Source: RPQJ01 sp963700045 | Lineage (GTDB): Bacteria; Pseudomonadota; Gammaproteobacteria; Steroidobacterales; Steroidobacteraceae | DNA length: 64,000 nt | Direction of reading: 5' to 3' | Assembly (NCBI GenBank): GCA_963700045.1 | Contig: CAVOWK010000045.1 | Location: forward strand, 28,400-92,399 | Shown here: in pieces, positions 1-10,427 of the stretch | How positions within the stretch are numbered: the first letter of the stretch is position 1 | Layout: every line of letters begins with the position of its first letter | Made by a program: the position numbers and the translations under genes | The notes under the pieces: model-generated | Told to the model about the DNA's origin: nothing | Seen by the model: only the letters and a program-made list of their open reading frames with translations | Database searches by the model: none

Positions 1-376
1 TTCATTCTGCTGGGCGGCAACCTCGGCCGCTACGTCGGCCTGAACTTCACGACGGATGCGGTGCTCACCAGCAACGGCGGCGACTGCCGACCTGGAAACG
101 ATCGACGGCTTCGCGGGCTCCATCGCGTATCGCCACGTGTGGTCCGACAAGTGGCGCAGCAACGTCTACTTCGCGATGGGCGACTACGACAACGACGCCG
201 GTTACACCGGCGGCAGAGTCAACAAGTCGAGCGAGAGCTGGACGTTCAACACCTGGTACACGCCGCTGCCGAAGCTCGACATCGGCGCGGAGTTCCGCCA
301 CGCCGTGCGCGAACTCGAGAACGGCGACGACGGCTCGCTCGACCGGCTGCAGTTCACGACGAAGTATTCGTTCTAG
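1..376 (+). CDS. DcaP-like outer-membrane porin, C-terminal part (5' end outside window, one frame change)
   Basis: The frame is open at base 1 (FILLGGNLGRYVGLNF...) and shifts once near base 88, after which it continues as ADLETIDGFAGSIAYRHVW and runs to a stop at 374-376. Alternating hydrophobic/polar strands (SNVYFAMGDYDND, WTFNTWYTPL, LDIGAEFRH) and the terminal KYSF, with an aromatic last residue, are the marks of an outer-membrane beta-barrel recognised by the BAM machinery. The wording resembles the DcaP family, trimeric porins for dicarboxylates and small organic anions. Only the last 125 or so residues are present. A strong hairpin terminator follows. The single frame change is probably a sequence error, as in the neighbouring genes. 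Confidence 0.6.
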
Positions 377-383
377 GGTGAAG

Positions 384-425
384 TCCCCCACTTGGTACCC
401 CGCTCTGCAGAGCGGGGTTTGGGGG
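384..425. terminator. Strong hairpin between convergent genes
   Basis: Bases 398-417 form a perfect 20-base palindrome rich in C/G with the sequence CTCTGCAGAG at its centre, followed by TTT. An outer arm (CCCCCA at 385-390, TTGGGGG at 419-425) can extend it. It lies 21 bases after the porin stop and 38 bases from the kinase stop on the other strand, so it can serve as a bidirectional rho-independent terminator. Confidence 0.7.
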
Positions 426-454
426 CGGAACTCTGGCTTCCGGCGCGTCACCCG

Positions 455-3400
455 TCACCTGTCGGCGGAGCCGAGGTGGCGCTCGAACCAGTCCAAGGCC
501 TCCTTCTCGACCTGGAACCGCGGCAGGTTGCCGTGGCCGGCCTCGAACAGCACCTGCTTCTTCCGGTCCGCGGGCGAGCCCAGCAGTTCGAACAGCCGCT
601 GCTGCGCGGCGGGCGGGGAATCGATGTCCCAGCGGCCATTCAGCATCAGCACCGGCTGGGTCACGCGCGGAAAGTAGTTGTACGTCTGTTCGCTGGCGGG
701 CAGGCGGCTGCGCAGACCCGACCCGCCGCTGTAGAGCACGGCCGCACCGATGCGCTTCTCGACGGCGAGCAGCGGCAGCATCGAATCCGCGCCAAAGCTG
801 ATGCCGAACCAGCCGAGCTTGCGGGCATCGATGTCTGTCGCGCGTGGCCAGGTAATCGATCGTCCGCCCGAGTTCCTCGCGCCAATGTCGCTGTCGCAGC
901 CGGAGGCGCTCGGTGGGGCTCATCGGACTGCATGCGTTCGGCCGACCACTGGCGCTCGTAGGCGCCGTCGAACGCCACCACGGCCAGCGCCCAGCCCGAC
1001 TTCAGCAGGAAGTCGAGCGGCACGCCGCCTGCCGCCGGATCGAACGCCGAGGTCGTGACCGGCGCGATGAACTCTCCCGAATGCGGCAGGTAGAAGATGA
1101 CGCCGGGCGGCGAGCGGCGGCCCGCCGGCAGGAACAGCTGCACCGCAAACGACGTGTTGTCGTAGCCGGTCGGCAGCGTGACCCGCTCGACCGTCCACGC
1201 GGGATTCGTCGAACCCGCCGCCTCGACGCGCGGCGTGAACGGCGTCTGCCCGGTAGTCGAGTTGTTGCGCGAGAACCGCGTACGCGGCATCGCCGACCGG
1301 CTTCATGGCCGCATAGTCGACGGCCTGCGCGAGGACGGGCCGACGCAGCTCTTCGTTCGTCGGCGCAGCCTGCGCCGGCCGCATGCAGCGGAATCCGGTG
1401 GTGGCGGAACGATCGGCCGGCGGTGCCTCGTCGGGCTGCAGGTACAGGTACCGCGGCTCGTCGAAGGCGCCGCCCGCGACCCAGCGGCCCAGCGACCCCT
1501 GCGTCCACAGCCATTCGCGCGCGTTGCCGGCCATGTCGTAGGTGCCATGCGGCCCGACGCTGCCGAACCGGCCGACGGGCGCGAGTTCCCGGCCCGCGAA
1601 ATTGCTGCCGTGCACGATGGCCGATGAAACCGATTCCCAGAACTCGACGATCGATCCGGCGGCGCGGTACCAGTGAAAGGCCGTCGGCAACTCCTTGCCG
1701 CGGAATCGACAGTACGCCGCCGCCTCGTACCAGCTGACGCCGGTCACGGGGTGGTCGGCCATGCCGTCGGGATAGCTGCCCGCGCGCCACGTCGACGGCC
1801 CGGGCCGGCCGGTCAGGTCGACGAACCCGGCCGCGGCCGTCCGCCACTCGCCGCCGCCGTCGAACGGCAGATCCCGCCAATGGCTGGCCTCGGTGTATCC
1901 GCCGGCATCGACGAACTCCTTGAAATCCCGATTGCGGACCTCGAAGCGATCGATGAAGAACGCGGGCACTTCGACCGGGTCGTCGCCGACAGCCGGGGAT
2001 CACCGCTGGAATCGCCGGCACGAGCACCATGTCGTCCGGCGACGTCGCCGCGTCGGCAAGCGGGATCGTGAGGTCGACGCCCTGCACAACCAGCCGGAGG
2101 TCGGCGTCGGGAGCATTGCCGAGCTGCAGCCCGGGATTTCGCAGCGCCAGCAGCGCGGTGTCGTGCCCTTTCTTCTCGATGCGCCAGAGCCCGACACCGA
2201 TCGGCATGGCGACGTCCACGAGCGGCGTCTCGCCGATATACCGCCAGTCCTGCTCCCCGCCGGCGTAGGGACGATAGAACACCTTCGCACCGTCCGGCGC
2301 GGTATCGAGCATGACTTTCGCGGCAAACGAAGGCTCGAGTTCGCGCAACAGCGGATCGTGCGGCGTGACGCCTTCGATTTCGCGGGCGAGGTCGAAGGCA
2401 GCCTCGTAGTCGTCGGCGGCGATCAGCGCCTGCAGTCGCGGCAGCGCGTCCTCGCGCGCCCAGCGCTCCTGGCCGCGCTTGTGCAGGGTCCAGGTGAGCA
2501 GCGCCGCCAGTGCCGATCAGCGCCGCGAGGCCGGCAATCCACAGGGGGCGCATCTTTAGCCGCCCGGACAGGGATCTGTGCCCTTCCGTCGGCGAACGGC
2601 CGCAGCGCCGCGGCGAAGCTCGCTGCGTCCGGATAGCGTTCGCCCGGATCCGGCTGCAGCGCCTTCGTCACGACGTCGTGCAATGCGCCATGCAGGCGTG
2701 TGGTGTCGCCGGTCGCCGGCCGTGTCGGCTGGGCGGGTCGCGCGCCGGTCAGCAGTTCGTGCAGCACGACCCCGAGCGAGTAGATGTCGCTGCGCGGAGT
2801 CGATGGACTTCGCCGTGCAGCAATTCCGGGCTCGCGTACTCCGGTGTCACGGCGAGTCCGTAGGCGCGCGTCAGCAACGCGGAGTCCGATCTCCGGCTGC
2901 AGCAGCCGGGCCACGCCGAAATCCAGCAGCCGCACCTCGCCCGTGCGCGGTCACCAGGATGTTCGAGGGCTTGAGGTCGCGGTGGATCACGTTTCGCCCG
3001 TGCGCATAGGCCACCGCATCCAGCACCTGCAGGAACAACTGGATGCGCGCCGTCCGGTCGAGCCCGCGCGCGTCGCACCACGCCACCAGCGGCTCGCCCT
3101 GCACGTACTCCATCGCAATGTAGGGAACGCCGCTGGCGTCCACGCCGGCGTCGTACAGACGAGCGATCCCTGGATACTCCAGCGTGGCGAGGATGTTGCG
3201 TTCGAGCGCGAAGCGCGCCGTCATCTCCACCGGACGGCTTTGCAGGCGCGGGATCTTGAGCGCCACCTGGCGCTCGAACGCGCCGTCGGTGCGGCAGGCG
3301 AGCCAGACGTCCGCCATGCCGCCGGACCCCAGCAGGCGCAGCAGTTGGTAGGCGCCGAGCTGCTCGCCGGGATGGCGACCGGCCGCTCCTTCCTCGCCGG

Positions 3401-3608
3401 CGTTGCCTGCCTCGATGCGCGGCGGGCGATCCAGCGGCCCGCCGGCCCCGTCTTCCTCGTCGAGCAGCGCATCGCGCAGCGTCCGCACCAGCGGCTGGTC
3501 CTCGCTCGACAGGGTGTCGAGCCAGGTCCGCCGCTGCTCCGGCGTCAGCGGCAGGGCCTCGTCCAGCAACTCCCCGAGGCGCGCCATCTCCCGGTTAGTC
3601 AGGCTCAT
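455..3608 (-). CDS. Membrane Ser/Thr protein kinase fused to PEGA, SUMF1-type and alpha/beta-hydrolase domains (multiple frame changes)
   Basis: About 1050 residues once frames are joined. In order: a short helical N-terminus (starts MSLTNREMARLGELL); a kinase with glycine loop GSGGMADVW, VALK lysine, HRDLKPSN, DFGVARL and PEYASPEL (bases ~3340-2580); one membrane helix (~2550-2490, LWIAGLAALIG); a PEGA-like segment (~2330-2200); a SUMF1/formylglycine-enzyme-like fold (~1985-1370, ending TTGFRCM); and an alpha/beta hydrolase (~1260-455) with nucleophile elbow GISFG, acid in GRWDIDSP and histidine in AGHGNLP. The SUMF1 part keeps one of the two catalytic cysteines of true formylglycine enzymes, so it is probably a sensor or binding fold. 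The gene starts 12 bases after the ECF sigma gene, so the two form an operon. About nine frame changes are needed (near 2940, 2885, 2815, 2545, 2515, 1990, 1250, 925, 845). The kinase would face the cytoplasm and the other domains the periplasm (inference). Confidence 0.8.
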
Positions 3609-3620
3609 GCGGCGCGGGCC

Positions 3621-4172
3621 CTACTCCATCGCCGCCCGCAGCATCAGCCTGGCCTTCAGCCACAGCCGCTGCACGGTGCGTTCGGTGACGTCCAGCGTCT
3701 CGGCGATCTCCTGCTCGCTGTAGCCGCCGAAGTAGCGCATCTGCACCACCTGGGCGAGGCGCGCATCGACCTGTTGCCAGCGACTCGAGCGCTTCGTGCA
3801 CGCGCAGGATGTCGTCCTCACCCGCCGGCAGCCGTTCCGCCACGTCCGTCGACAGCGTCAGGGGCCGCCGTCCGGCACCGCGCTTCTCCGCGACGCGTTC
3901 GCGGGCGCTGGAAACGATCACCGAGCGCATCACCTGGGACGCAAACGCGAAGAACGCGCGCCGGTCCTCGGCGCGCAGTTCGCCCGCCCGCAGGTAGCGA
4001 GGTACGACTCGTGCACCAGGCCGCGCGTGTCCAGCAGGGTGTTCCGCCCGCCGTCGCGCAGCCGCGCCCGGGCCAGCTTCTCCAGGAACGGATAGGCCGC
4101 GGCAAACAGCGCCTCGCGGGCGCTCGCGTCGCCGGCCTGGACCTTCTGGAGCAACTGGGTGATCTCCGTCAT
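3621..4172 (-). CDS. ECF RNA polymerase sigma factor, kinase-linked (TIGR02999-like)
   Basis: About 183 residues after joining three frame segments: MTEITQLLQKVQAGDASARE..., ...FFAFASQVMRSVIVSSARER... and ...RLAQVVQMRYFGGYSEQEIA.... Region 2 (LFAAAYPFLEKLARARL, then LLDTRGLVHESYLAT) and region 4 (VVQMRYFGGYSEQEIAETLDV, then VTERTVQRLWLKARL) match the TIGR02999 subfamily, which often sits next to Ser/Thr kinases. In region 2.2 the usual acidic DAED stretch is replaced by DTRG. The start ATG at 4172 is followed directly by the family's typical first residues. Two frame changes (near 3795 and 3965) cancel in length, again pointing to read errors. The gene ends 12 bases before the kinase start, so the kinase is its likely regulator; no anti-sigma gene is present. 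Confidence 0.8.
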
Positions 4173-4361
4173 CGGCGCCTCTGGGGCTCGACGAACCCGA
4201 GTCCTAGCAGGGCGATGCCACGCGCATCCCGCGGCCGCGAGATCGAATGTCGGGTTTCGCCCCCGGATTGCGTCCAACAGGTGACAGAAGCCGGATCGAA
4301 CAAGATACAGCAGCCTCGAACTCGCCTCGTCGGTCGGCGAACAGACCAGGAGCGATAGACC

Positions 4362-5507
4362 ATGATCGGCACCATAGTTCAGCCTGCAGCCGTGCTCACC
4401 GGGCTTGCGTGCTGGTGAGTTCCAGCGCCCTCCACGCGGATTCCCTCGGGCCGGCGAGCGCCGGGAAACACGCGTCCTCCCGGACCATCCGTGACGCCCT
4501 ACGCCACGGGCCTGACCAACCCGCGCGGCCTGGCGTTCGGTCCGGACGGCAACCTGTATGTGGCCGAGGCCGGCACCGGCGGCGAACAGACGCCGGCGGA
4601 CATCGACCCCGGTTGCCCGGTCAACGTCAACATCTACAGCCCTTACACGGCCGGCTACAGCGGTCGCGTGACCCGCGTGCTTGCCAATGGCACCACGGAG
4701 ACGGTCGCCGCACAACCTGCCGAGCATGACCGAGGCACTGGCGGCGGCGTTACGGACCCACCGACGTCGCGTTCATCGGCTGTACCAACTGTATGTGCTG
4801 ATCGAGATGGGCGGATGCTCGCATGCGCTGCCCGACGACCTGCCGGCGATCCTGCGGGTCAACCGCGGACGGATCGACGACCAAGGTCGCCAACCTGAAC
4901 GCCTGGCATGCGGCGAACCCGCCGAACTTCATCAAGGACACCGATCCGGCGACCACCGACCAGGAACCGGGCGGCGTGTTCCATTCGATGATCCGCAGTC
5001 GGCAAGTACCTGTACGTGGTCGAGACCAACCGCGGCTTCCTGCTGCGTGTCGATCCGTCGAGCGGCACGATCGAGCAGCTGTACGACATGTCGTTCGACA
5101 ACCAGGAACACAACCCGATCGTGATGACCCGACGCGGCAACGAATTCCAGGTCGGCACGTTCGGCGAGGACGGGGGGCAGGCCGAACTCGCCGTGTTCGA
5201 CAAGTACTTCGCCGGCTACTCCCTGCCATTCCAGTCCCTCAACCCGATCGTCGGCCTGGCGTGGCGCTGCAACCGTCTGTACGGCGTCGAGATCTTCCCC
5301 TACGACAATCCAGTGGACGACAGACAGCGCCAACCTCGTCACGTTCGACCCCAGGACCGGCGAGCGCAGACGGAGGTGCTGGCCGGGTTCGCCAGCCTCC
5401 CGAACGGGCTCGTGAAAGGCCCGGACGGCGCACTGTACACGTCGAACCAGGGGATTTCGTACTCGCCCACCGGCGGCGACGGCAGCATCTTGCGCATCGT
5501 TCCGTAA
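4362..5507 (+). CDS. ScyD/ScyE-like secreted beta-propeller protein (several frame changes)
   Basis: An ATG at 4362, eight bases after CAGGAGCG, opens a signal peptide (MIGTIVQPAAVLTGLA, frame change near 4411, then LVSSSALHA). The mature part has NHL/beta-propeller motifs: TPYATGLTNPRGLAFGPDG, GFLLRVDPSSGTIEQLYDM, PNGLVKGPDGALYTSNQG, ending GDGSILRIVP. This layout is the ScyD/ScyE family named from cyanobacterial scytonemin clusters; outside cyanobacteria it occurs widely without known substrate, so no pigment role is implied. At least six frame changes are needed to read about 380 residues. It is divergent from the sigma-kinase operon across 189 bases and could be one of its targets (speculative). 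Confidence 0.65.
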
Positions 5508-5600
5508 ACCAGACTGCCGCCGAGCGGCGCGGGGCGCTTGCCTCGCGCCGCAGGCGCGAGCGCTCCGCGCGACGGAATCGAATCATCGACACGCGGACAT

Positions 5601-7134
5601 TCAATCCTCGAGCTTGGCGGCCGCGCTGCCCCGCGCTCGGCCGAACCGATACCGGGCGGCATCGACCTTTCGCGTCTCGAGCCAGTAGCGCCAGGTCGAG
5701 TACGGCCAGATCGTGAAGTTGCGGCCGTCGGCCTGCTGGTACCAGCTGCGGCACCCGGAACTCCAGACGGTGTCCTTCAGTGCGTGCTGGATGCGTTCGT
5801 TGAACTGCGCCTGCGCGGCCGGTTGCACGTCGAGGTAATCCGTACCGCGTGCGCGCAGCGTGCGCAGGCAATCCATGACGTACCGCACCTGCGCCTCGAT
5901 CATGAAGATGATCGAGTTGTGCCCGAGCGCGGTATTCGGCCCGACCAGCTGATGCAGGTTCGGGTAACCCGTGACCGAAATTCCGTAGAACGCCTCGGCC
6001 CCCGCTTGCCAGTCGCGGGCCAGCTCGTGACCGGGCATTCCCGTCACTGGGAAGCCCTGCATGTAGATGCGCGGATCGACGACGAATCCCGTGCCGAGAA
6101 TGATGCAGTCGACGGGACGTTCGACGCCGTCCGCGGTCACGATCGAGCGCTCGCGGATCTCGCGGATGTCCTCGGTCACGAGTTCGACGTTCGGCCGGCG
6201 GAACATCGGGTACCACTCGTTGGAGATCAACACCCGCTTGCAACCGATCGTGTAATCGGGCGTCAGCTTGCGTGCGAGTGTCTCGTCACCCACGGCACGA
6301 CGAATGTTCCACCGCGCGAGCCGCTGCAGCCCGCGTGCCAGGGCGGGATGAAAGATCGGCCAGACCCGCGACTCGTTGGTCCAGTACAGGCGTGCGCGGT
6401 GCAGGCGTCGTAAAAAGTCGAACCGACCGAAGCGCTGCTGCGTCGACTCGCCGTAGGTGCGGACATCACGCGGGATCACCCAGGCGGGCGTGCGTTGAAA
6501 GACGTGCAACTGCGTAGCCGCCGGCGCGATGCGCGGACAATACTGGATCGCGCTGCCGCCGGTGCCGATCGACGCGATGCGTTTGCCGGCGAGGTCGTAG
6601 CCGTGATCCCACTGCGCCGAATGAAACACCTTGCCGGCGAAGCGCTCGAGCCCGGGCAGCCGTGGCAGGTTCGGCACGTGCAGCGGGACCGGTCGCCAGT
6701 ACGACGTGCCTGGCACGCAGTTCGAGGCCAGACGCCATGATCACGCGCCAGCGAGCCGTATCCGGGTCGAAGTGGAGTCCGGTCACCTGCTGGCCGAACC
6801 GGACGTACGGACGCACACCGAAGCGCTCTGTGGTATCCAGGATGTACTGCTGGATTTCCCGCCAGCCCGCGTAGCGCTGGCTCCAGTCTGGCTTGCCCGC
6901 GAACGAGTAGGAATAGAGGTGCGATTGCACGTCGCACTCTGCGCCAGGATAGGAATTGTCGCGCCACGTGCCGCCCACCTCGGCGCCCTTCTCGAGGATC
7001 GCGAAGCGGTGTTCGCCCTGTGCCAGCAGCCGGATGGCCATGCACAGGCCACCGAAACCGGCGCCGACGATGGCGACTTCCAGTTCTTCCGGCGCGGCCG
7101 ACGGGACGTCGGGGGACTGCGGCAGTGCGTTCAT
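5601..7134 (-). CDS. Flavin-containing monooxygenase, Baeyer-Villiger type
   Basis: About 510 residues with one frame change near 6685, in a GGG/CCC run. The N-terminus has the FAD Rossmann motif IVGAGFGGL, followed by GGTWRDNSYPGAECDV. The fingerprint of type I Baeyer-Villiger monooxygenases, FxGxxxHxxxW, is present as FAGKVFHSAQW followed by D, and the NADPH Rossmann site follows as IGTGGSAIQ. Such enzymes insert oxygen next to a ketone using NADPH and O2. The ATG at 7134 is preferred over a TTG 39 bases upstream because the protein then begins in the usual place before the FAD motif. It stands alone, divergent from the secreted protein at 7291. Substrate cannot be told from sequence; cyclic or long-chain ketones would fit the hydrocarbon theme. 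Confidence 0.85.
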
Positions 7135-7290
7135 GACGCCGCGCACTGTGCTGCGTTTCGGCCCGCTCGGCAACCGGAAGGACCGCTACATCGCTCTTAC
7201 AGGCCATGCGTCCGGTTGACAGCACTGCGGCCCTCCCGTATCTGATACCGGGTCCGCGCCAAACCAGAACAAACAGGAGTTCGTAGAGCC

Positions 7291-7747
7291 ATGAATTTCC
7301 GCACTCTTGGCATGCTCGCGCTGGCTACCGGCCTCGCGTCGTCCCCGCTCGCCGCGTTCGCACAGGAACCCGCCGCCGCGGCCCCCGCTGCCACGGAAGC
7401 GACGGCGACCCCGGCCGCTCCGGCTGCCCCGCTCAAGCTCTCGAACAAGTGGCGCATCGAAGTGCACGAGGGCTCGAACAACACCGGCACGCTGCTGTTC
7501 CGCGTGACGCCGGACAAGGGCACCGCGACCGATATCGTCGTCAACATCGAAAAGGGCCGCAGCGAAAACGGCGTGGCCACCGACATCAAGAACACGTTCA
7601 AGAAGGCGCTCGACCCGAAGACCTACCACGTCGAGACGGACGACGGCGAGGACGTGCTGGTGAAAGAAGCGCAAGGGCCCGGACTACGAGATCAAGCTGG
7701 TCGAGTCGACGCTCAAGGGCACGCGCATTCATCTCGACAAGGAGTGA
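7291..7747 (+). CDS. Small secreted protein of unknown function
   Basis: Starts MNFRTLGMLALATGLASS with a clear Sec signal peptide cut after AAFA, then an Ala/Pro/Thr-rich linker and a domain of about 100 residues (LSNKWRIEVHEGSNNTGTL...). An extra A in the AAA run at 7663-7665 breaks the frame; without it the end reads DYEIKLVESTLKGTRIHLDKE with a stop at 7745-7747, giving 151 residues. The corrected end fits the acidic/basic pattern of the domain far better than the read-through frame. The family is not recognised. An AGGAG sits 11 bases before the ATG. Confidence 0.65.
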
Positions 7748-7798
7748 TGCGCGGTCGGTTCGACGCGCGGGCACGATCGCCGTGCCGCGCGTGAGGCG

Positions 7799-9178
7799 AT
7801 GAAAGACCTGACCCAGGGGCCGGTTTCGCGCCAGGTGCTGGCCATGGCCGCGCCGATCTCGATCGGCATGGTCTTCCAGACCCTGTACTTCCTGATCGAC
7901 CTCTATTTCGTCGGCCGGCTCGGCGACGACGCAATCGCCGGCGTCAGCACCGCCGGCAACGTCACGTTCGTGGTCATGGCGCTGACGCAGGTGCTGGCGG
8001 TCGGCACCGTCGCCCTGGTGTCGCAGGCCGTGGGTCGTCGTGACCTCGCGGACGCCAACCTCGTCTTCAACCAGAGCCTCGCGCTCGCGGCCGTTGCCGG
8101 CCTGACGGCGCTCGTGGCGGGTTACCTGCTGACGCCGGTGTACATGCACTGGATGGCTGCGGATGCGGCAACTGCCGCCGCCGGCAGGACGTACCTCGCG
8201 TGGTACCTGCCGGGTCTCGCCCTGCAGTTTGCGGTCGTCGGCATGGCCTCCGCGTTGCGCGGCACCGGCATCGTCAAACCGACCATGCTGGTGCAGGTGC
8301 TGACGGTCGTGGTCAATGCGGTGCTGGCGCCGATCCTGATCGGCGGCTGGGGCACGGGCCGGCCGCTCGGTGTCGCGGGCGCAGGCCTCGCCAGCACGCT
8401 TGCGATCGCCATCGGCGTGATCGTGCTGATCATCTACTTCCTCCGGCTGGAACACACGGTGGCGGTCAATCGTGCCCTGCTGCCGATGCAGTTCGCGCAG
8501 GTGCGACGCATCCTCGACGTCGGCCTGCCCGCGGGTGCCGAATTCCTGCTGATGTTCGTCAACATGGCAGTCATCTATGCGGTGATTGCGCGTTTTGGCT
8601 CCGAAGCGCAGGCTGCCTTCGGCATCGGCCAGCGCGTGATGCAGTCGATGTTCCTGCCCGTGATGGCCGTCGCGTTCGCGGCCGCGCCGATTGCGGGCCA
8701 GAACTTCGGCGCGGGCAACCACGATCGCGTGCGCGAGACCTTCAGGTTCGCGGCGCTCTTCGGCGGCAGCCTGATGCTGGTCATGAGCATCGCGTGCCAC
8801 GTCGCACCGGCGAAACTGATCGCGGGCTTCACCAACGAAGCGCCGGTGATCGGCATCGGCGCGGAATTCCTCCAGTTCATCTCGTGGAATTTCGTCGCCA
8901 GCGCGCTGATCTTCACCTGCTCGGGCATGTTCCAGGCGCTGGGCAACACCGTGCCGGCCCTGCTGAGCAGCGCGTCGCGCCTGCTGACTTTCGTCCTGCC
9001 ACTGCTGCTGATCGCGCGAATGCCGGGCTTCGAGCTGCACCACGTGTGGTGGCTGTCCGTGGGCACGACGACCCTGCAGGCGCTGTTCAGCCTCTGGCTG
9101 CTGCGCCGCGAGTTCCGCCTGAAACTGCGACCGGCGGGCGTTCAGCCAGACGTGATGCTCAGCACCGTCACGAAGTGA
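7799..9178 (+). CDS. MATE family efflux transporter
   Basis: 459 residues with about twelve hydrophobic helices in two similar halves. It opens MKDLTQGPVSRQVLAMAAP, the standard start of DinF/NorM-type MATE proteins, and contains GIGQRVMQSMFLPVMAVAFA and PIAGQNFGAGN, typical of the second half. Members export cationic drugs or metabolites in exchange for Na+ or H+ across the inner membrane. GTGAGG lies just before the ATG. The last 37 bases overlap the convergent trhA-like gene. Confidence 0.9.
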   Translation: MKDLTQGPVSRQVLAMAAPISIGMVFQTLYFLIDLYFVGRLGDDAIAGVSTAGNVTFVVMALTQVLAVGTVALVSQAVGRRDLADANLVFNQSLALAAVAGLTALVAGYLLTPVYMHWMAADAATAAAGRTYLAWYLPGLALQFAVVGMASALRGTGIVKPTMLVQVLTVVVNAVLAPILIGGWGTGRPLGVAGAGLASTLAIAIGVIVLIIYFLRLEHTVAVNRALLPMQFAQVRRILDVGLPAGAEFLLMFVNMAVIYAVIARFGSEAQAAFGIGQRVMQSMFLPVMAVAFAAAPIAGQNFGAGNHDRVRETFRFAALFGGSLMLVMSIACHVAPAKLIAGFTNEAPVIGIGAEFLQFISWNFVASALIFTCSGMFQALGNTVPALLSSASRLLTFVLPLLLIARMPGFELHHVWWLSVGTTTLQALFSLWLLRREFRLKLRPAGVQPDVMLSTVTK

Positions 9179-9783
9179 CAGGCGACGCCGGCCAGTACGA
9201 ACACGTGCCAGATGGCGTGCGTGTAGGGACGGCCTTTCCAGACGTAGAACGCAACGCCGACGGTGTAGCAGAGACCGCCCGCTACGAGCCAGCCGAGCTC
9301 CAACGGCGACAACTGCTGCATCAATGGCTTCACGGCCACGACCGCGAGCCATCCCATGGCGACATACAGCGCGACTGACGTGCGGTGGAAGCGAAAACCG
9401 AGCGACGTCGTCTTGAAGACGATGCCGAGCAGCGCGAGCGTCCAGACGATGGCGGCCAGTGACCACCCCCAACTGCCGCGCAAAGCGCCGAGCGTAAACG
9501 GCGTGTAGGTCCCGGCGATCAGCAGGTAGATGGCGGCATGATCGACCCGCCGCAGGCGCAACCGCGTTGCCGGGTCTTTCGCCGCATGATAAAGCGACGA
9601 AGTGGAGAACATGAGCAGCGCGCTCAGGCCGAAGGTCAGGCCGCCCACGAGCAGCCACGGATCTCCCGTCCGGAGCGCCGTCGTCACCAGCACCGGGAGG
9701 GCGACCAGGCTCGCGACGATGCCGACCACGTGCACCGCGCAGTTCAGCCATTCTTCCCGCGCCGAATACGTACTGGAGGTCAT
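9142..9783 (-). CDS. trhA: TrhA/hemolysin III family membrane protein (PAQR superfamily)
   Basis: 213 residues, seven hydrophobic helices. Family motifs are visible: EEWLNCAVHVVGIVAS near the start, SSLYHAAKD (SxxxH), DHAAIYLLIAGTYTPF and the C-terminal THAIWHVFVLAG. The conserved serine, aspartate and histidines form the zinc site of PAQR proteins. The family is named for hemolysin III, but in bacteria it is linked to membrane lipid and energetics control. The start ATG is at 9783. Its 3' end runs 37 bases into the MATE gene on the other strand. Confidence 0.9.
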   Translation of the reverse strand: MTSSTYSAREEWLNCAVHVVGIVASLVALPVLVTTALRTGDPWLLVGGLTFGLSALLMFSTSSLYHAAKDPATRLRLRRVDHAAIYLLIAGTYTPFTLGALRGSWGWSLAAIVWTLALLGIVFKTTSLGFRFHRTSVALYVAMGWLAVVAVKPLMQQLSPLELGWLVAGGLCYTVGVAFYVWKGRPYTHAIWHVFVLAGVACHFVTVLSITSG

Positions 9784-9886
9784 GCCTTCGCGTCCTGACG
9801 GGATCCCTTCGACTGCGATTCTCGCATTCTTCGGACCCCCGGCATTGTACTAAGATGGCCGTTCCGGCAACTCTTCCACGGCTGCC

Positions 9887-10423
9887 ATGACCTCAGTCCT
9901 GATCCTGTACATGACCCGCGGCGGACACACGGCCCGCATCGCGCGCCGTCTCTGCGAACACATCGGCGCCTCCGGCGGCCGCGCCGAAATGATGCCCCTG
10001 GTCGAAGCCGAGCACGAAGGCGTGGACTGGAACCGCTACGACGTCGTCGTCGTGGGTGCGCCCGTGCTCTACGGCAAGTACGACAAGAGCGTGATCGACT
10101 TCGTGACCCGGCACCGCACGCAACTCGAGGCCAGGCCCAACAGCTTCTTCAACGTCTCAGTCGTGGCGCGCGTGCCGGAGAAGTCGACCGTCGAGGGCAA
10201 CCGTTACATGCAGAAGTTCCTGCAGCTCTCACCGTGGCGACCGCGCGACCTGAAAGTGATCGCCGGAAAAGTCGACTATCCCGCGTGGCCCTGGCTGGAT
10301 CGGTTCATGATCCGGCTCATCATGCAGATGACGCACGGCCCGACGGACACCACTGCGGTCATCGACTACACGAACTGGGACGATGTGCGCGCCTACGGCA
10401 CGCACCTGCTGACACTGCGCTGA
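9887..10423 (+). CDS. hemG: Menaquinone-dependent protoporphyrinogen IX oxidase HemG
   Basis: 178 residues, close to the 181 of E. coli HemG. It begins with a flavodoxin-type FMN-binding loop (LILYMTRGGHTARIA) and contains NSFFNVSVVARVPEKST, WRPRDLKVIAGKVDYP and RFMIRLIMQMTHGPTDT, all close to HemG. The long-chain-flavodoxin insertion typical of HemG is in place. The enzyme oxidises protoporphyrinogen to protoporphyrin at the inner face of the membrane, using quinone, in heme synthesis. The SDR gene follows after four bases. Confidence 0.9.
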   Translation: MTSVLILYMTRGGHTARIARRLCEHIGASGGRAEMMPLVEAEHEGVDWNRYDVVVVGAPVLYGKYDKSVIDFVTRHRTQLEARPNSFFNVSVVARVPEKSTVEGNRYMQKFLQLSPWRPRDLKVIAGKVDYPAWPWLDRFMIRLIMQMTHGPTDTTAVIDYTNWDDVRAYGTHLLTLR

Positions 10424-10427
10424 CAGG

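Noticed and set aside
2784..4358. 524-codon plus-strand frame
   Set aside because: Antisense to the kinase and sigma genes, arginine-rich, no recognisable motif.
7598..9751. 717-codon minus-strand frame
   Set aside because: Shadow of the MATE gene; the true minus-strand gene here is trhA.
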